DNA of 64,000 nucleotides from Tribonema minus. Taxonomy: Eukaryota; Sar; Xanthophyceae; Tribonematales; Tribonemataceae. Positions 43,745 to 54,764 of this stretch are shown here, piece by piece. A program made the translations under genes and the position numbers. Under the pieces are notes generated by a model. It made no database searches. It was not told the DNA's origin and saw nothing but the letters and a program-made list of their open reading frames with translations. Within the stretch, counting starts at the first letter, position 1. Every line of letters starts with the position of its first letter. The DNA is taken from NCBI GenBank assembly GCA_017506865.1, contig JAFCMP010000536.1, positions 1,822,452 through 1,886,451 of the forward strand, given 5' to 3'.

Positions 43745-44215
43745 CTGCAAGGCACAATGCTGCACAGGCACACAGAGGACATGGACCAGACGGGGGTCGG
43801 CACGAGCTTCAGTTTCAACTACTGTAGTGGATGAACTAATTGCGTACATTCGCTGCTAGGCCACATGTGGCCAGCCTAGCAGCAACTGGATTTACCATCT
43901 GCGGCGTCGTTGCTGCTGCGGGAGCGCGCACACAAGCGCGGCGCACGCTGCTGCTTAGGTGGATGAGATGATAGCAGCGTCGGCGCCTGCTCGCAGTGGC
44001 GCAGGACTGGCAGAGGATCGGCAAAGCACATTCGTTTGGTGCAGAGCGCGGCGGTGCGTTAACACCGGCGGTTCAGCGGTGGCTGCACTGCACACAGTGG
44101 CGGCGACACTGCTCAGTGTCGCGGGCGGCAATGCTGGTGAGCCGTGCCATGCACTGAGCAAGGGCGCCTGAGCTCATGCACACCACAACGCCGGTTGAGT
44201 GAGCGTTGCCGGCAA

Positions 44216-44352
44216 AACGACTGCAGAGGCGACGGCGCTGGCGATGGTGTTAGCGGCGTGCGGCAGCTGCATTTAGGGGGGGCTTGTGCGTGTGGAACTG
44301 GTCTGGCGATGGTGTCAGCGGCGTGCGGCAGCTGCATTTAGGGGGGGCTTGC
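44216..44352 (+). repeat. Tandem duplication, unit about 65 bp
   Basis: The unit CTGGCGATGGTGT(T/C)AGCGGCG, then TGCGGCAGCTGCATTTAGGG, then GGGCTTG(T/C)GCGTGTGGAACT occurs twice in a row with almost no change, indicating a recent event. Confidence 0.85.
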
Positions 44353-45566
44353 GCGTGTGGAACTGGGTGCACGCCAGAACAGCTGGCGGTTTGCAGCGCC
44401 CGATGCACGCATTCGACGCAGCCCAGAGTGGCTCCCTGAACTGTTGTCACCGTGATGCAGGCACATGCAGGCGCTGGTGTGTTGAGCTTGGACCCCGGGT
44501 GGGCGCGCATTTGGGCTGCAAGTGGCGCTGGGAACAGGTGCTGCATGCGATTTAGGGAGCGCAAGCTAGCTGGTGGTGAGGCGCTCGGGCATCGTGCGCG
44601 TGCGCTGCGAATCCAGCACTCAGCAGCGCTGACATCATGCGGGTGCGCAGGCTTCAACTCACTGCAAGAGGCGCACCGGGGTGGTACACCTGCATTGCTG
44701 GCGCGAGAAATGGGATGGGAGTGGAGCGAGTAAGCGTAGTAGCTGCTGAACCCGGCAGCGGCGGCGCGCACGGTGCTGAGCGTTGCTCTTGCTGGCACAA
44801 AAGGTCTCGTGTCTGCACACCAGCGTAATCAGCGCACTCCGGTTTGGTGCAGCTCTGTGACATCGTGGTGCCTCTGTGTCTTCATAGGTGCTCTCGGAGC
44901 AGACCATGCGCAGCCCTCGTGACACAGGACGGTGCAAGCCCTCCATTGGCCCTGGTGTGCAGGTTTTGTGACCTGAAATCATGCTGCAGAGCTGTCGTGC
45001 ATCACCGCGGCGCCAATGCGATCTGGCAGCTTCAACGCATCAGCTGGTCACACAGCGACAGCAGCTGCAAGTGGCACACACGCTGGCGACCTGCGCGGCG
45101 CCGAGCACTGGCTGCGGCTGCACTGCTGAACTCAGCGAGTGCTGGGCATTGGTGTACAGGTTGCCACTGGAATGGCAGCGGATTCTGCACGCACGCGCTG
45201 GAGCCGGTGGCAGTTGAAGTCTTCTGACTTAAGGGTCGCTTTTCCTAGTGAAAGGACTAGTTGTGCTCAGAGCTACTCCTAGCGTCGTCACCACGGCCAC
45301 CTGCACCGTAGCGCACGCACACACGCGTCGATGAAAATCAACCGACAGCACTAAGGGCCACACTTCCCAAAGCTGCACCACTCCATCACTGTTCGCACCG
45401 GAGTGCCAGAGCTTGCACGCCGCCTCCACACAAGCGCCGCCACTAGGCGACGCCCTATCACACCTCGCACAGCCACTACGGGTACGAGGTGAGCCGTTGC
45501 GCAGGCACTTGCCGCGTACTTGACACGTTTGACACGACAGTCGCAGCGCTAGACAGCTACCTCGTC

Positions 45567-45830
45567 GACAGTGCCGGAGTTTGTACGGCACATTAGCAAT
45601 AGCGATGCCGCAATGCGATGCCGAATCACACTAGTACCATCACCAGGACACGGTGCTAGCGATAGTGTCAGCACTCGACGGGCGTACATTGCAACAGTCG
45701 CAGCACTTCGGTACAAGCCTCTACCCATAGCGCTGGCGCTTGCACGGCATATTGACGGTAGCGACGGCACAATGCGATGCCGAGAAAAACTAGCACCATC
45801 ACTAGGGCGCGATAGTGTAGCGTGAGGTCT
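45567..45830 (+). repeat. Direct repeat, about 95-bp blocks
   Basis: The block from about 45575-45675 (GTACGGCACATTAGCAATAG, GCAATGCGATGCCGA, ACTAGTACCATCACC, GCGATAGTGT) recurs with change at about 45748-45828 (GCACGGCATATTGACGGTAG, ACAATGCGATGCCGA, ACTAGCACCATCACT, GCGATAGTGT). Confidence 0.65.
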
Positions 45831-45923
45831 GTCGCCGATTGCCACAATGCCTCTTCACCTTCTAGTGTCGGGGTGACGCGCCGGAGAAACAGTTGCTGTC
45901 GTGCGGGTGCGTAGACCTTGCTA

Positions 45924-46210
45924 CAGTGCCACAACTGCATACACCATCGCATCTGAGTGTGCGCAATCCAGCTATCGCCCTTCTACAGTGCCATGGCTGC
46001 AAACACCATCGCACCTGAGTGCGGGCACTCCAGATATCATTCTTGCCACAGTGCCACAACTGCACAAAAAGTTGCAAATGAGTCACTTGTGTTGTTGGGT
46101 AAACCCGCTGCAGTGCTACGGCTGCAAACACCATCGCACATGAGTGCATGCACTTTAGATATAACCTCGCCACAGTGACACAACTGCACAAACAGTTGGA
46201 AAACACTGCA
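45924..46210 (+). repeat. Tandem array, 62-63 bp period, five copies, upstream of a gene start
   Basis: Copies start with CAGTGCC, CAGTGCT or CAGTGAC at 45924, 45986, 46049, 46111 and 46173. Odd copies read CACAACTGCA and even copies GGCTGCAAACACCATCGCAC, so an A/B alternation is visible. The array ends about 95 bp before the predicted start codon at 46305. Confidence 0.85.
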
Positions 46211-46304
46211 CAAGCTGACATTGGCAGTGCCATACACGCCCGTTGTACGCACGGTAAGCGATAGTGCTAATGCTGCCTCTGTGTCATTGCACCCTCACAG
46301 AATC

Positions 46305-49300
46305 ATGGTCTCTCCCCTGAGTGCCTTCGACGAATACGGCGTGAACGCACCTCCTGGGACACTGCGGCTCGCGAACAAGACCTCGTTCATTGGTGATCTG
46401 CAGAAGGCCCTTGCCAACAGGGCTATCGCCAGGGCCAATGGCATCAAGGTGACGGAGAACCGCGGTGATATCAGGCCGGTGGCCATCACGTTCAGAAGCG
46501 CGGAGGCGATCATCAATGGCCAGGTATGCATCACTAGAATGCTTGCAGTAACACATGATGACTCAGCGGTCGCCAGCATATCGAATGCTTGCATGTCACA
46601 CAGTCAATACACGATGGAATCTTCTGCGAAGCCAACATGGTACGAAAATGTGAGCAATTCAAATCATGGAAGCGGGCTGACAGCTTCTATTAAATTTGTT
46701 TTCACAGCTGAGCTTTGAGCGCTCCGAGAAGTACGACCAGGAGATCATGGCGGGCGACGGCGACACCCCTACTCTCTGGTGCACCAGCCGCCCCGGCGGC
46801 GCTGGCCAGGCATGGCTCATGGACGCGTATCGCTGCGCCGATCCTGCCGCCCACGGCATCGGCGTTGGCGTTCGCCTGCACGATGGTGGTGTTGTGATCG
46901 GCACGGCTGGGCTCTTCTTCAAGGTCGCATACGGCCTGCCAGATGATGTGGTGCAGACAGCCAGCACCGTCAACACCGCCGAGACGCGCGCCGCCGCCAG
47001 GCGTGCTGCTGCTGACCACGCCGCCGCTGCTACCCGCCAGTCACACCCTGCGCCGGCGCTCGCTCCCACACAGGGGTTCAACCCCATCACCAATCTCAAC
47101 AAGTTTGGCGGCGACGCCTCTGTCGGCCTGGTCATCGAGTACCGCAACAAAGAGGGCGATTGGGTTCGCGGCACCCTCATCACCGTCAGCGACCTCATCA
47201 CCAAAGCGGCTCAAGGCCGTGCCACACGGAAGGCAGTGGCGGCATCGTACGCGGTCACATTCACGCTGCACAGCAGTGGCGAGCAGATCAGCACCAACCT
47301 TGACCCCCTTCTGTTCTTCCAGACCAAGCCCGATCCCGCCCAGCACCGCTCGTGGATACTCTTCAGCCCCATCATCACCGCTGACACGCCCACAGCAGCC
47401 AACGGCGTCGACACCAACAGCACCACTGCTGATGGCGATGATGATGAGGCCGACAGCGACAATGAAGACGACGAGGCTGCGGATGCGGCCGACGACGTCG
47501 CTGAGCTGATGGAGGATGCCGACGACGAGGAGCCGGCCGCGTCCATCACCGTTGATGACAGCAGCGACACATACGGCGGCAGCGGTGTCGGCGAGAATGG
47601 TGAGGTCGTCAAGCTGCTGGGCCTGTCACGGGTCCTGCGCGACGCTTGTCCTGGACAAGGGGTCCAGGCCCTTGCTGAGGCTTGGAAGCACTTCTTGTGC
47701 GTCATGGTGGCCTGTTGGTTCAAATCGGTGCAAGTGATGCACAGGTGAGAGTACATCCGTTACAAATGTATGCACTCTCTGTGATTGTGCAGCACCGGCG
47801 CAGGCGCATTGTATCACCGCAATGCTACAACAACAACTGCTTACAGTGCAGCTTGCAGTACACAATGCAATTTTTCCATTCATTCACATAATGCACACCT
47901 CCACTATTGCGCGTGCAGGCAGCTGCATGACACGCAGAAGAAATGCCGCGCCTACCACACCAACAAGGTCGACTCCTGCCTCACGCCGATAGTGCTGCGC
48001 AAAGGCGCTCAGCCGCCTACGGTTCGCACCGGTGGCAAGGCGCAGGCCGTGCTCAAAGGCCTCAAGTGTCGCGACCTCCTCTGGGCGGGCATCCACCACC
48101 CTTACAGCGATGAGGCGGACGCTGTTCCCTACCTCTCTTACTGCTGGCCTCGCTTCAACTGGCAGGACTTCGAGACCTTTGACCTCATGACGAGGCCCAC
48201 CAAGACCATCAAGAGCACCAACAACAACGCGTCATCTGACGTCATCAAGCTACTGCTGGTCGCCTCCACCATCAACCGCATCCCTGACAGCAGCACGCTC
48301 TTTATTCCTGTGACTAACACTGAGATGGCCATGGTCAAGTCGCGCATCAGTGCCGATCTGGTCTGCCCTGACGAGACTGCCACCGCTGTGGGGTTTCCCC
48401 AACCAGATTTGGATGTAAGTACAGTGCGTGCGGGTTGAGCTGTTTTGATTGCATGTTTGTGTACACGTTTATTTGGCGGCACCAGACTTGGAAGTGTGTA
48501 TATGACCACAATGGTTTGGAAGGTGACCAGCTCACTCCTGCTGCCTTCAACACAGAGCGGCCTGCCACATGCTGTCAGTATCCTGTTGAGTATGCAGCAA
48601 CCATATGTCGTGTTGGCTTATACACTTTGCTCCCCTGCAACATGCCCTTGTTGTGGTAGGTTGCGGCCAGGCTCCCCAAATCGCTAGTCGACCTTCTGGG
48701 CGGCTCAGCAATCCTCTCTTGCCCCATCAGTCGAGTTGAGAACCTGGTCAAGGCGACAGACACTCGGCGGACCAGCAACGACGAGACCAACGGCTACTCA
48801 CCGAGCGCAGTGAACAACCTCAACACCAAGTGCAGCCATGCTACCGGCGCAGTGTCCTTTCACGTCCTCGACATCATGCCACGCAAGTACCTGAAGAAAC
48901 TCAGGAAGTACTGCGCGACATTCGTCCAGGACATCCGCAACATGCAGGCCAAGTATGATGCCGAAGCTCAGGAGTTTGCCAAGAAGGAGCAGGACGGGCG
49001 CCTCCCGATGTCGCTGCAGGCACCTGCGCTCTACCGCGACATGTGGGCCACCATCAACGCTGGCGTATGGTGCCCGATCCGCAATGCCATCACTGCGCAC
49101 CTCCAGGAGCGCAACCTGGAGTGGGAGGCGTTTTTGAAGCCTTGCATCGAGCGGCTCATTGGCAACAAGGGCAAGACCACCAATAACGACGGCACCCACC
49201 TCATCACTGAGCTAGGCGAGGCCCTCGCAAAGGACCTGATCGCGGACGGCTTCAACGCATACGACGCCGCTGCACTCGAGACATACGTCAGCATGAAATG

Positions 49301-50960
49301 GATTGCCAGGGTCTCTGAGCGCGGGCAGTCGTTCTTCGACAACAAGGCATCGCTCGTGTACTGCAGCCGGACGCAAGCGGGCATCGAGTACAAGCAGGTG
49401 AGCACTTCTCAAAGCGTGTTTGCTCTATGGCGGCTTTGGCGCTCTTGCTGATAGACTCAATGGTGTCAACTTTGAATATCACATCTACTAGTGTAGTGAT
49501 TTGTCCTTCACTAGTCATTCCTTGGGTCATACACTTGGAAGTGTGGCTGCTGAACAGGATGATGCCGCTTCACTTCCTAAGTTGACGCCAATGGATAGAA
49601 TAGCACGATCAACATTATACTATACATCATCATCATGGTCAGACATACATGGCCTGATATTTCATTTGTTTAGGAAGTGCGTTCCAACACATTGAGGCAA
49701 CTTTGCTTCAGACAACCGCACCGCCATTTGCACATCACATTTGCTAGAAGAGAGTGACGTGCCATTCACATGAAAGCTGTTATTTGAATCAGAGCTCTGC
49801 CAACAGTTGATGTGGTGTGCAGTTCACATACCTTGTCTCACTGCCATGTGCAGGTTATCAACAAGCCACTCGAGAAGAAGCAAGTCTCCTGCCACAGCGG
49901 TGCGAACGCCGCCAACAACGGCGCGCTCCATGTGACAATATGTGCGCCCAAGGAACTCCATGAGGCCATCATCGTCATCCTCTTCATCCTCAGAAGGCTT
50001 CGTGCCATCATGTTTAACGAGGAGCCGGCAGACGTCCTCATAGGGCTGCCAGGCAACGGCTCGGCGCAAGTCAACAGCAGATGCTACACTGACTTCATCA
50101 ATGAAATCGGCCGCCTCCACCTTGCGATTGACCGCTATGGCGTGTTCTCGATGCGCAATGCTACTGCGACGGCAATCTGCACCACTGCAAGGATTCAAGA
50201 GGCTCAAGGTCAGCACCAGCTCGCGGCCACGACGCGTGCACGCGGTGCCCGCATGCTAGACACGTCTCTCGCCAGGTTCGAGACAGCTTACGACCAAAGC
50301 GCTAGCCGGGACCTGTCCATGCTGCCGAGCGCAGACATGACCTACATCGTCATGCAAGAGTTCTCCATGAGCATCGCGCAAGGCACGCGTGCGCCGACGG
50401 CGGTCACACAGGGCGTGGTGGGCCACGGGCACATTGGTGAGGCAGGCATGTCTGTTAACACAGTGGTGCAGCAGCAGCAAGCGTGGCAGATGCAACAGAT
50501 GCAGCAGTACTTCAGTCAAATTCAAGCTGCTGAGGCGGCGCGTACCGAGGCTCTTGTCAACGCCTGGCAGAGGCAGCACACTGCGCAGTGGCAGCAGTGG
50601 CAAGAATGGCAGATGCAGCAGTATATGACAGTGCAGTACATGTTTGACCGCATGCAGGCAGCAGAGGCATCACGCACGCAAGCTCTGATGTCTTTCCAAG
50701 AGAACCTCGTCAACCGTCTGCTGGGCCCTCAGCCACGTGTGGCGGGTGCAGCAGGAGACGCGGTAGGCATTGATGAAGCGAATGTCAATGTTGGCGGTAA
50801 GCGCAGGGCGGTATCGACTCCTATCACTCCTCAAGCCAAACGTGGCACTGTGGCTTACCCTGGCTACCCGTACATGCCTATGCTAAGCCACAACACTCAG
50901 AACACAGGCAATGTCATGCTGACGGGGGGTGCTGGCACCATGCCATCTGCGCAGCCCTAG
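46305..50960 (+). CDS. Unrecognised 1198-residue protein, acidic region and Gln-rich coiled coil
   Basis: Five exons join in phase with GT-AG introns: 46305-46523, 46708-47744, 47919-48414, 48660-49397, 49854-50960. The start ATG lies 4 bp after a CCTCACAG acceptor-like site, so a 5' untranslated exon is possible. The first 300 residues look globular (TLRLANKTSFIGDLQKALAN; RPGGAGQAWLMDAYRCAD). An Asp/Glu-rich stretch follows (about 315-361), then three globular segments (SYCWPRFNWQDFETFDLM; MPRKYLKKLRKYCATFVQDI; EAIIVILFILRRLRAIMFNE). The C-terminus has a Gln/Met/Trp-rich probable coiled coil (about 1035-1120) and two basic clusters (GGKRRA, QAKRG) that could form a nuclear localisation signal. 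There is no signal peptide. I recognise no family; it may be lineage-specific or of mobile-element origin. Confidence 0.8.
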
Positions 50961-52289
50961 GTGTGTTGCAAGCCTACATCTCAGATGTCTGCACATTTCA
51001 CAGTTAACACGGGGAGGTACAGCTGCGCGGGGGAGCGGGTACAACTGTGAAGCCGCCACAGAGCCTGCATGGCGCAATGTAGCATAGCAGCAACTTTAAG
51101 ATGCCGAGTCTGCGAGGCTACCTAGAATGAAAGGCTGGGGCTGCAGGGCATGTGTTTTATGCAAACAATGTTTATCAATGAGTACACACATGACACACAC
51201 TGGTGCCTGGCGCTCTTGGCAGTGTTGCTGCAATTGGTTCTGTGTTTGCAATTGCATCGAGGCTCGCAGTGCCAGCGGTTGTGTCTGTGCATATGCGCAC
51301 GGTACCTTCAGCCGCTGAGATTGATGCCTTGATGCGTTTGATGTAATGAAATCTGTCTTTGAGCATGTTGCGCCTGCGGGCGTCATAGCGCGACCATTTG
51401 TAGCTGTTGACACTATTGACAGTCGCTGACACCATGGACACCCTTGAGTCTACTAGTGTCACTCTGTGTCAATTGACTCAAACAGTGTCAAGTTGCGTCC
51501 AGCTCATGTCAATAGTGTGCGCAGTGTCGACAGTGAACACGGGGCTGCGTTTCACCAAAGTGCGCCAAAGTGCGCCTGGGGCCCGCAGTGCTTGAGTGAG
51601 TTTGACGAGCGCATCACATGTCCTGTGTCTCGATTGTGTCTGAAGCTCTGTGTGTCAGCTGTTGCAATGACAAAGCTGTATACACGGTGTCAATTGCAAA
51701 TCGCTCCGCGATTTATAAGAGCGAAGCTCTTGTGTGCACATTGTCAGTTGTGTACATTGCGTCAAATGTGTAAATGGTGTGCATTGTATGTATTGTGTCG
51801 AGCGCGTAAATCATGTCAACAGCGTGTCAAAGCGTGTCATAAGTGTCAATCGTGTCTGTTGTGTGCACCATGTCAAGCAAGTGGTTCGTGTCAATTTTCA
51901 ATGTTGGCACTCGTGTCAGCGGTGTCAAGTGCAGGCATTACGCACAAGTCGTCAAAAGACTCACCTGCGTCAAGTGCTCACAAACACAAAAGTCATTGAC
52001 AAATTGGCAATGCAGGCAATCAACGATATGCTTCAAGGACGCGCAATGCCAGCACCTCAAGCAAGTGAATCAAGGCAATGCAGGCCAATCGTGTGCACCA
52101 AAGCACACGCAGACCTGACTTGACGTGTACACAAGCATCAACAGCAGCAACTAGCACCTGCGATTTTATAACATGTCAACAGCCTTAAACGCCCCAACAG
52201 CCTCAAAAGCATCAAACGATTGCGAGCGGCAACAGCGCACACAAGACACAACAGTGGCCATCCGTATCAAGTCTTACATCGTAATCTAA
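50961..52289. other. Spacer rich in degenerate TGTCAA words
   Basis: Between about 51405 and 51945 the motif GTGTCAA or TGTCA recurs at irregular 9-25-bp spacing on the + strand. No gene is evident. The two flanking genes converge, so this is a shared 3' region. Confidence 0.55.
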
Positions 52290-53654
52290 TCACAATGGTA
52301 CCAATGCGCGCTTATCCTTCGACAACATAACCTCAATGGCTGTGCGACCCGGCAACTCTGACAGCGACAGATTTACTGCGTAATCTATCCACACGTGAGC
52401 AGATTCCTTGATGAGAGTGCGAGGGGGCTTGAGCGTCAGTGCGTCAACTGCTGCTTGCATGACGCCGTCCTGGCAATTGACCACAAGCAGGCTTGTGAGG
52501 CCGGTGAGCTGGCCAATCGACTCCGGCACGATCTCGAGCACATAGCACCGAGTAAAATCAAGGCTTGTGAGGCCGGTGAGCTGGCCGATGGACTGAGGCA
52601 CGCTGTCGAGCGCATGGCACCCATCGAAACTAAGGCTTGTGAGGCCGGTGAGGTGGCCAATCGACTCTGGGACGCTCACGAGCGCCGTGCACTCATAGAA
52701 ATCAAGGCTTGTGAGGCCGGTGAGCTGGCCAATCGACTCCGGCACGATCTCGAGCACATAGCACCGAGTAAAATCAAGGCTTGTGAGGCCGGTGAGCTGG
52801 CCGATGGACTGAGGCACGCTGTCGAGCGCATGGCACCCATCGAAACTAAGGCTTGTGAGGCCGGTGAGGTGGCCAATCGACTCTGGGACGCTCTCGAGCG
52901 CCTTGCACCAACTGAAATCAAGGCTTCTGAGGCCGGTGAGCTGGCCAATGGACTCTGGCACTCTATTGAGCGCCCAGCACCCAGTGAAATCAAGGCTTTC
53001 GAGGCCGGTGAGCTGGCCAATGGACTCTGGCACTCTATTGAGCGCCCAGCACCCAGTGAAATCAAGGCGTGTGAGGCCGGTGAGGTGGCCAATCGACTCT
53101 GGGACGCTCACGAGCGCCGTGCAGTCAAAGAAACGCAGGCTTGTTGCAGATGTGATGATGCCGTAGCATTCAGGGAAATGCTTTAGCGCTTTACTTTCTA
53201 CAACAAGCGTCGGTCCCCCTTTTCTACGGCACAGTTGGGCCAGTCCCCATATTGGATTTCTTTGAACTTGAAGTGCTTCTGCCACATCTGGAACAGCGAC
53301 AAGCTCCTCCATCAGTCGCACGTTCTCCTTGTGATCATCGTCACTAAGGCGGGCCCGACGGAGATCCTTAGAGTAATCTGCTAGCCACACTGCGACTTCT
53401 CTGGCCTCATCTGCAGCTTGTTTCTTGTCCAGCATGCTCTGAATGACGTCGTGAGCATCGTCGACTAACTTGAGTTCGGCGCGGGCCGGAATTTCCTTCC
53501 ATGATACAAATGCTTCTACGGCTCTGGAAATGATGGCGAACGCAGATCCGGCGATGTTGAATGCACCAAATGTGCTGAGTCCGCTCCTGTTCGTGTCGAG
53601 GCCTGAGCTTGCAAGCTGCGGTATGTCCTCAACGCACATGTTCACAAACAGCAT
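52290..53654 (-). CDS. Leucine-rich-repeat protein (24-residue repeats)
   Basis: A single 454-codon frame from ATG. Residues 1-165 are non-repetitive and mostly helical (MLFVNMCVEDIPQLASSGLD; ADEAREVAVWLADYSKDLRR). Then come about nine repeats of the type VPESIGQLTGLTSLDFTGC.AL, a 24-residue LRR with strongly conserved ESIG.LTGLTSL, followed by a C-terminal cap (TAIEVMLSKDKRALVPL). The repeat class resembles plant intracellular or disease-resistance LRRs and the bacterial-like LRRs common in algae, which serve as protein-binding surfaces. No kinase, NB-ARC or membrane segment is visible. A block of three repeats is duplicated almost exactly. The binding partner cannot be predicted. Confidence 0.85.
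   Translation of the reverse strand: MLFVNMCVEDIPQLASSGLDTNRSGLSTFGAFNIAGSAFAIISRAVEAFVSWKEIPARAELKLVDDAHDVIQSMLDKKQAADEAREVAVWLADYSKDLRRARLSDDDHKENVRLMEELVAVPDVAEALQVQRNPIWGLAQLCRRKGGPTLVVESKALKHFPECYGIITSATSLRFFDCTALVSVPESIGHLTGLTRLDFTGCWALNRVPESIGQLTGLESLDFTGCWALNRVPESIGQLTGLRSLDFSWCKALESVPESIGHLTGLTSLSFDGCHALDSVPQSIGQLTGLTSLDFTRCYVLEIVPESIGQLTGLTSLDFYECTALVSVPESIGHLTGLTSLSFDGCHALDSVPQSIGQLTGLTSLDFTRCYVLEIVPESIGQLTGLTSLLVVNCQDGVMQAAVDALTLKPPRTLIKESAHVWIDYAVNLSLSELPGRTAIEVMLSKDKRALVPL
52488..52891 (-). repeat. 216-bp offset duplication within the LRR array
   Basis: About 52488-52675 and 52704-52891 are identical or nearly so, offset by 216 bp, which equals three 24-residue repeats. Other repeats in the array have diverged more, so this is a recent unequal crossover or gene conversion. 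Confidence 0.85.
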
Positions 53655-54764
53655 CCACCCGATGGGAATGCGCCCATCTGAGGGTTTACGAAATTGCCAC
53701 TGGCGAGGCCAGCGAGCCTCACATGTGTCGTAAAGCGGCCCCCTTATCTGGCTAGTTCAACCTAAAAAGAGGGTTTCCCCTTGGGTCGTACTTCAACTGT
53801 GTGCGGGAACGCTGTAGGGCTTAGTAATCAGACACGACTTTAACCTTCAACATGGCACAGCTTCTTCTGCTTCTACCTGTTTAGCCACGCTTGCATATCA
53901 GGGTGATATTGCACTTGGGGAGGGCGCTCCGGTCCACCTCCCACGGCACCAGGCAGTGGGCATTTCCGGCTGTTTCAAGTCAAGGTTGAGACTGAGTCTC
54001 ACACACTTCACCCTCTGTGGTTGGCACACCACCACAATGGCTGATCTCGGCAGGTGCTGACCTGTCACGTACAAGTTCGCGTAGTGCTCGGGGCACTGCA
54101 CGCACGGGAGTGTTCGCTGTTTCCGTCGGCACCTCTGCTGCACGCAACTGAGGTGGCGGCTGGGGTTCGGGTTTCTGCACCATAAGCTGTGCTGTCTACT
54201 GGCGTTCTTTCGGGAGCGGCACTTACAGCACTCGTGAGTCCAGGACTTGGGGGCCAGTCACACACGGAGTGCCGGGCAGACAGCAGCTGTAAGCGGCGAC
54301 AACGCCATCTCCGTTTTTCGGGCGGATATTTTGCTTGGGTAAGTTGCTGCCGCGCCTGCGCAGGGCACAGCAGTTGTTTACCTCTTTTGTTTGCGATACC
54401 TATCGCCTGTGTTGGTTCACGAGTCTCTGGCTCGTGTGAACGGCGTGTGCGTGCGTCAGACTGCACGCCGTGACCGTATCTTTTTTTGCGGGCGGAGCAA
54501 ATTTTTCCGTATTTGCGTAAGTTTGACAGATACTGCTCTTCACGTTCGCGTAGCTTTGCGTTCTTGCTACATTACTCTCTACGGGCTCGTTCACTTCGTT
54601 TGGGTGTGCTACTTCTGCTGTTTCGTCTAGCGTCAAATTACATTGACGGTGGGGGGGAGAACTCGAACAGCAGTCGGCACTGAACAAGCAGGGTTCAGCA
54701 AGTAAGGAGTGATACTGAATATTTCTCAATTAATTTTTCAAATATTTTTAATGAAGTAGTCAAT
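53655..54764 (+). other. Presumed 5' LTR and leader of the retrotransposon (borders unresolved)
   Basis: The stretch between the LRR gene start and the retrotransposon ORF has no coding pattern. The last 50 bp before the ATG are A/T-rich (TTAATTTTTCAAATATTTTT), unlike the surroundings. A G-rich run lies at about 54650. Without the 3' LTR, which is beyond the window, I cannot define LTR ends, target-site duplication or primer-binding site. An in-frame TGA at 54681 closes the frame upstream. Confidence 0.45.

Larger units (their letters stand above)
42286..44270. repeat. Direct duplication of a 0.35-kb block, 1.6 kb apart
   Basis: About 42286-42600 and 43905-44260 share a common order of blocks: CGGCGCCTGCTC, GGCGCAGGA, TGGCAGAGGATCGGC, CAGCGGTGGCTGCA, GCTGGTGAGCCGT and CGCCGGTTGAGTGAGCGTTG. 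They flank the inverted pair of exon-2 copies at 42980-43860, so the exon copies may have moved as part of a larger duplicated unit. Confidence 0.7.
41282..46304. other. Repeat-rich 5-kb region without a confident gene
   Basis: This is the 5' flank of both the minus-strand UIM gene and the plus-strand gene at 46305. It contains extra copies of UIM-gene exon 2, a 0.4-kb direct duplication, a 63-bp tandem copy and two tandem arrays, listed separately. The stretch 41909-42316 is open and protein-like on both strands, but has no domain and no convincing splice sites. Confidence 0.4.

Noticed and set aside
45924..46210. Possible CRISPR-like array
   Set aside because: The copies are contiguous and diverge along their whole length, there are no uniform spacers, and the genome is eukaryotic.
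52395..53186. Plus-strand 263-codon repeat-like frame (KACEAGELANRLRHDLE)
   Set aside because: It is the antisense of the LRR array; the minus-strand frame has the true LRR consensus, a non-repetitive N-terminus and a proper start.
54645..54675. Candidate tRNA primer-binding site (TGGGGGGGAGAACTCGAAC)
   Set aside because: It starts with TGG and contains a T-loop-like complement, but the distance between the two is about five bases too short for a tRNA 3' end.
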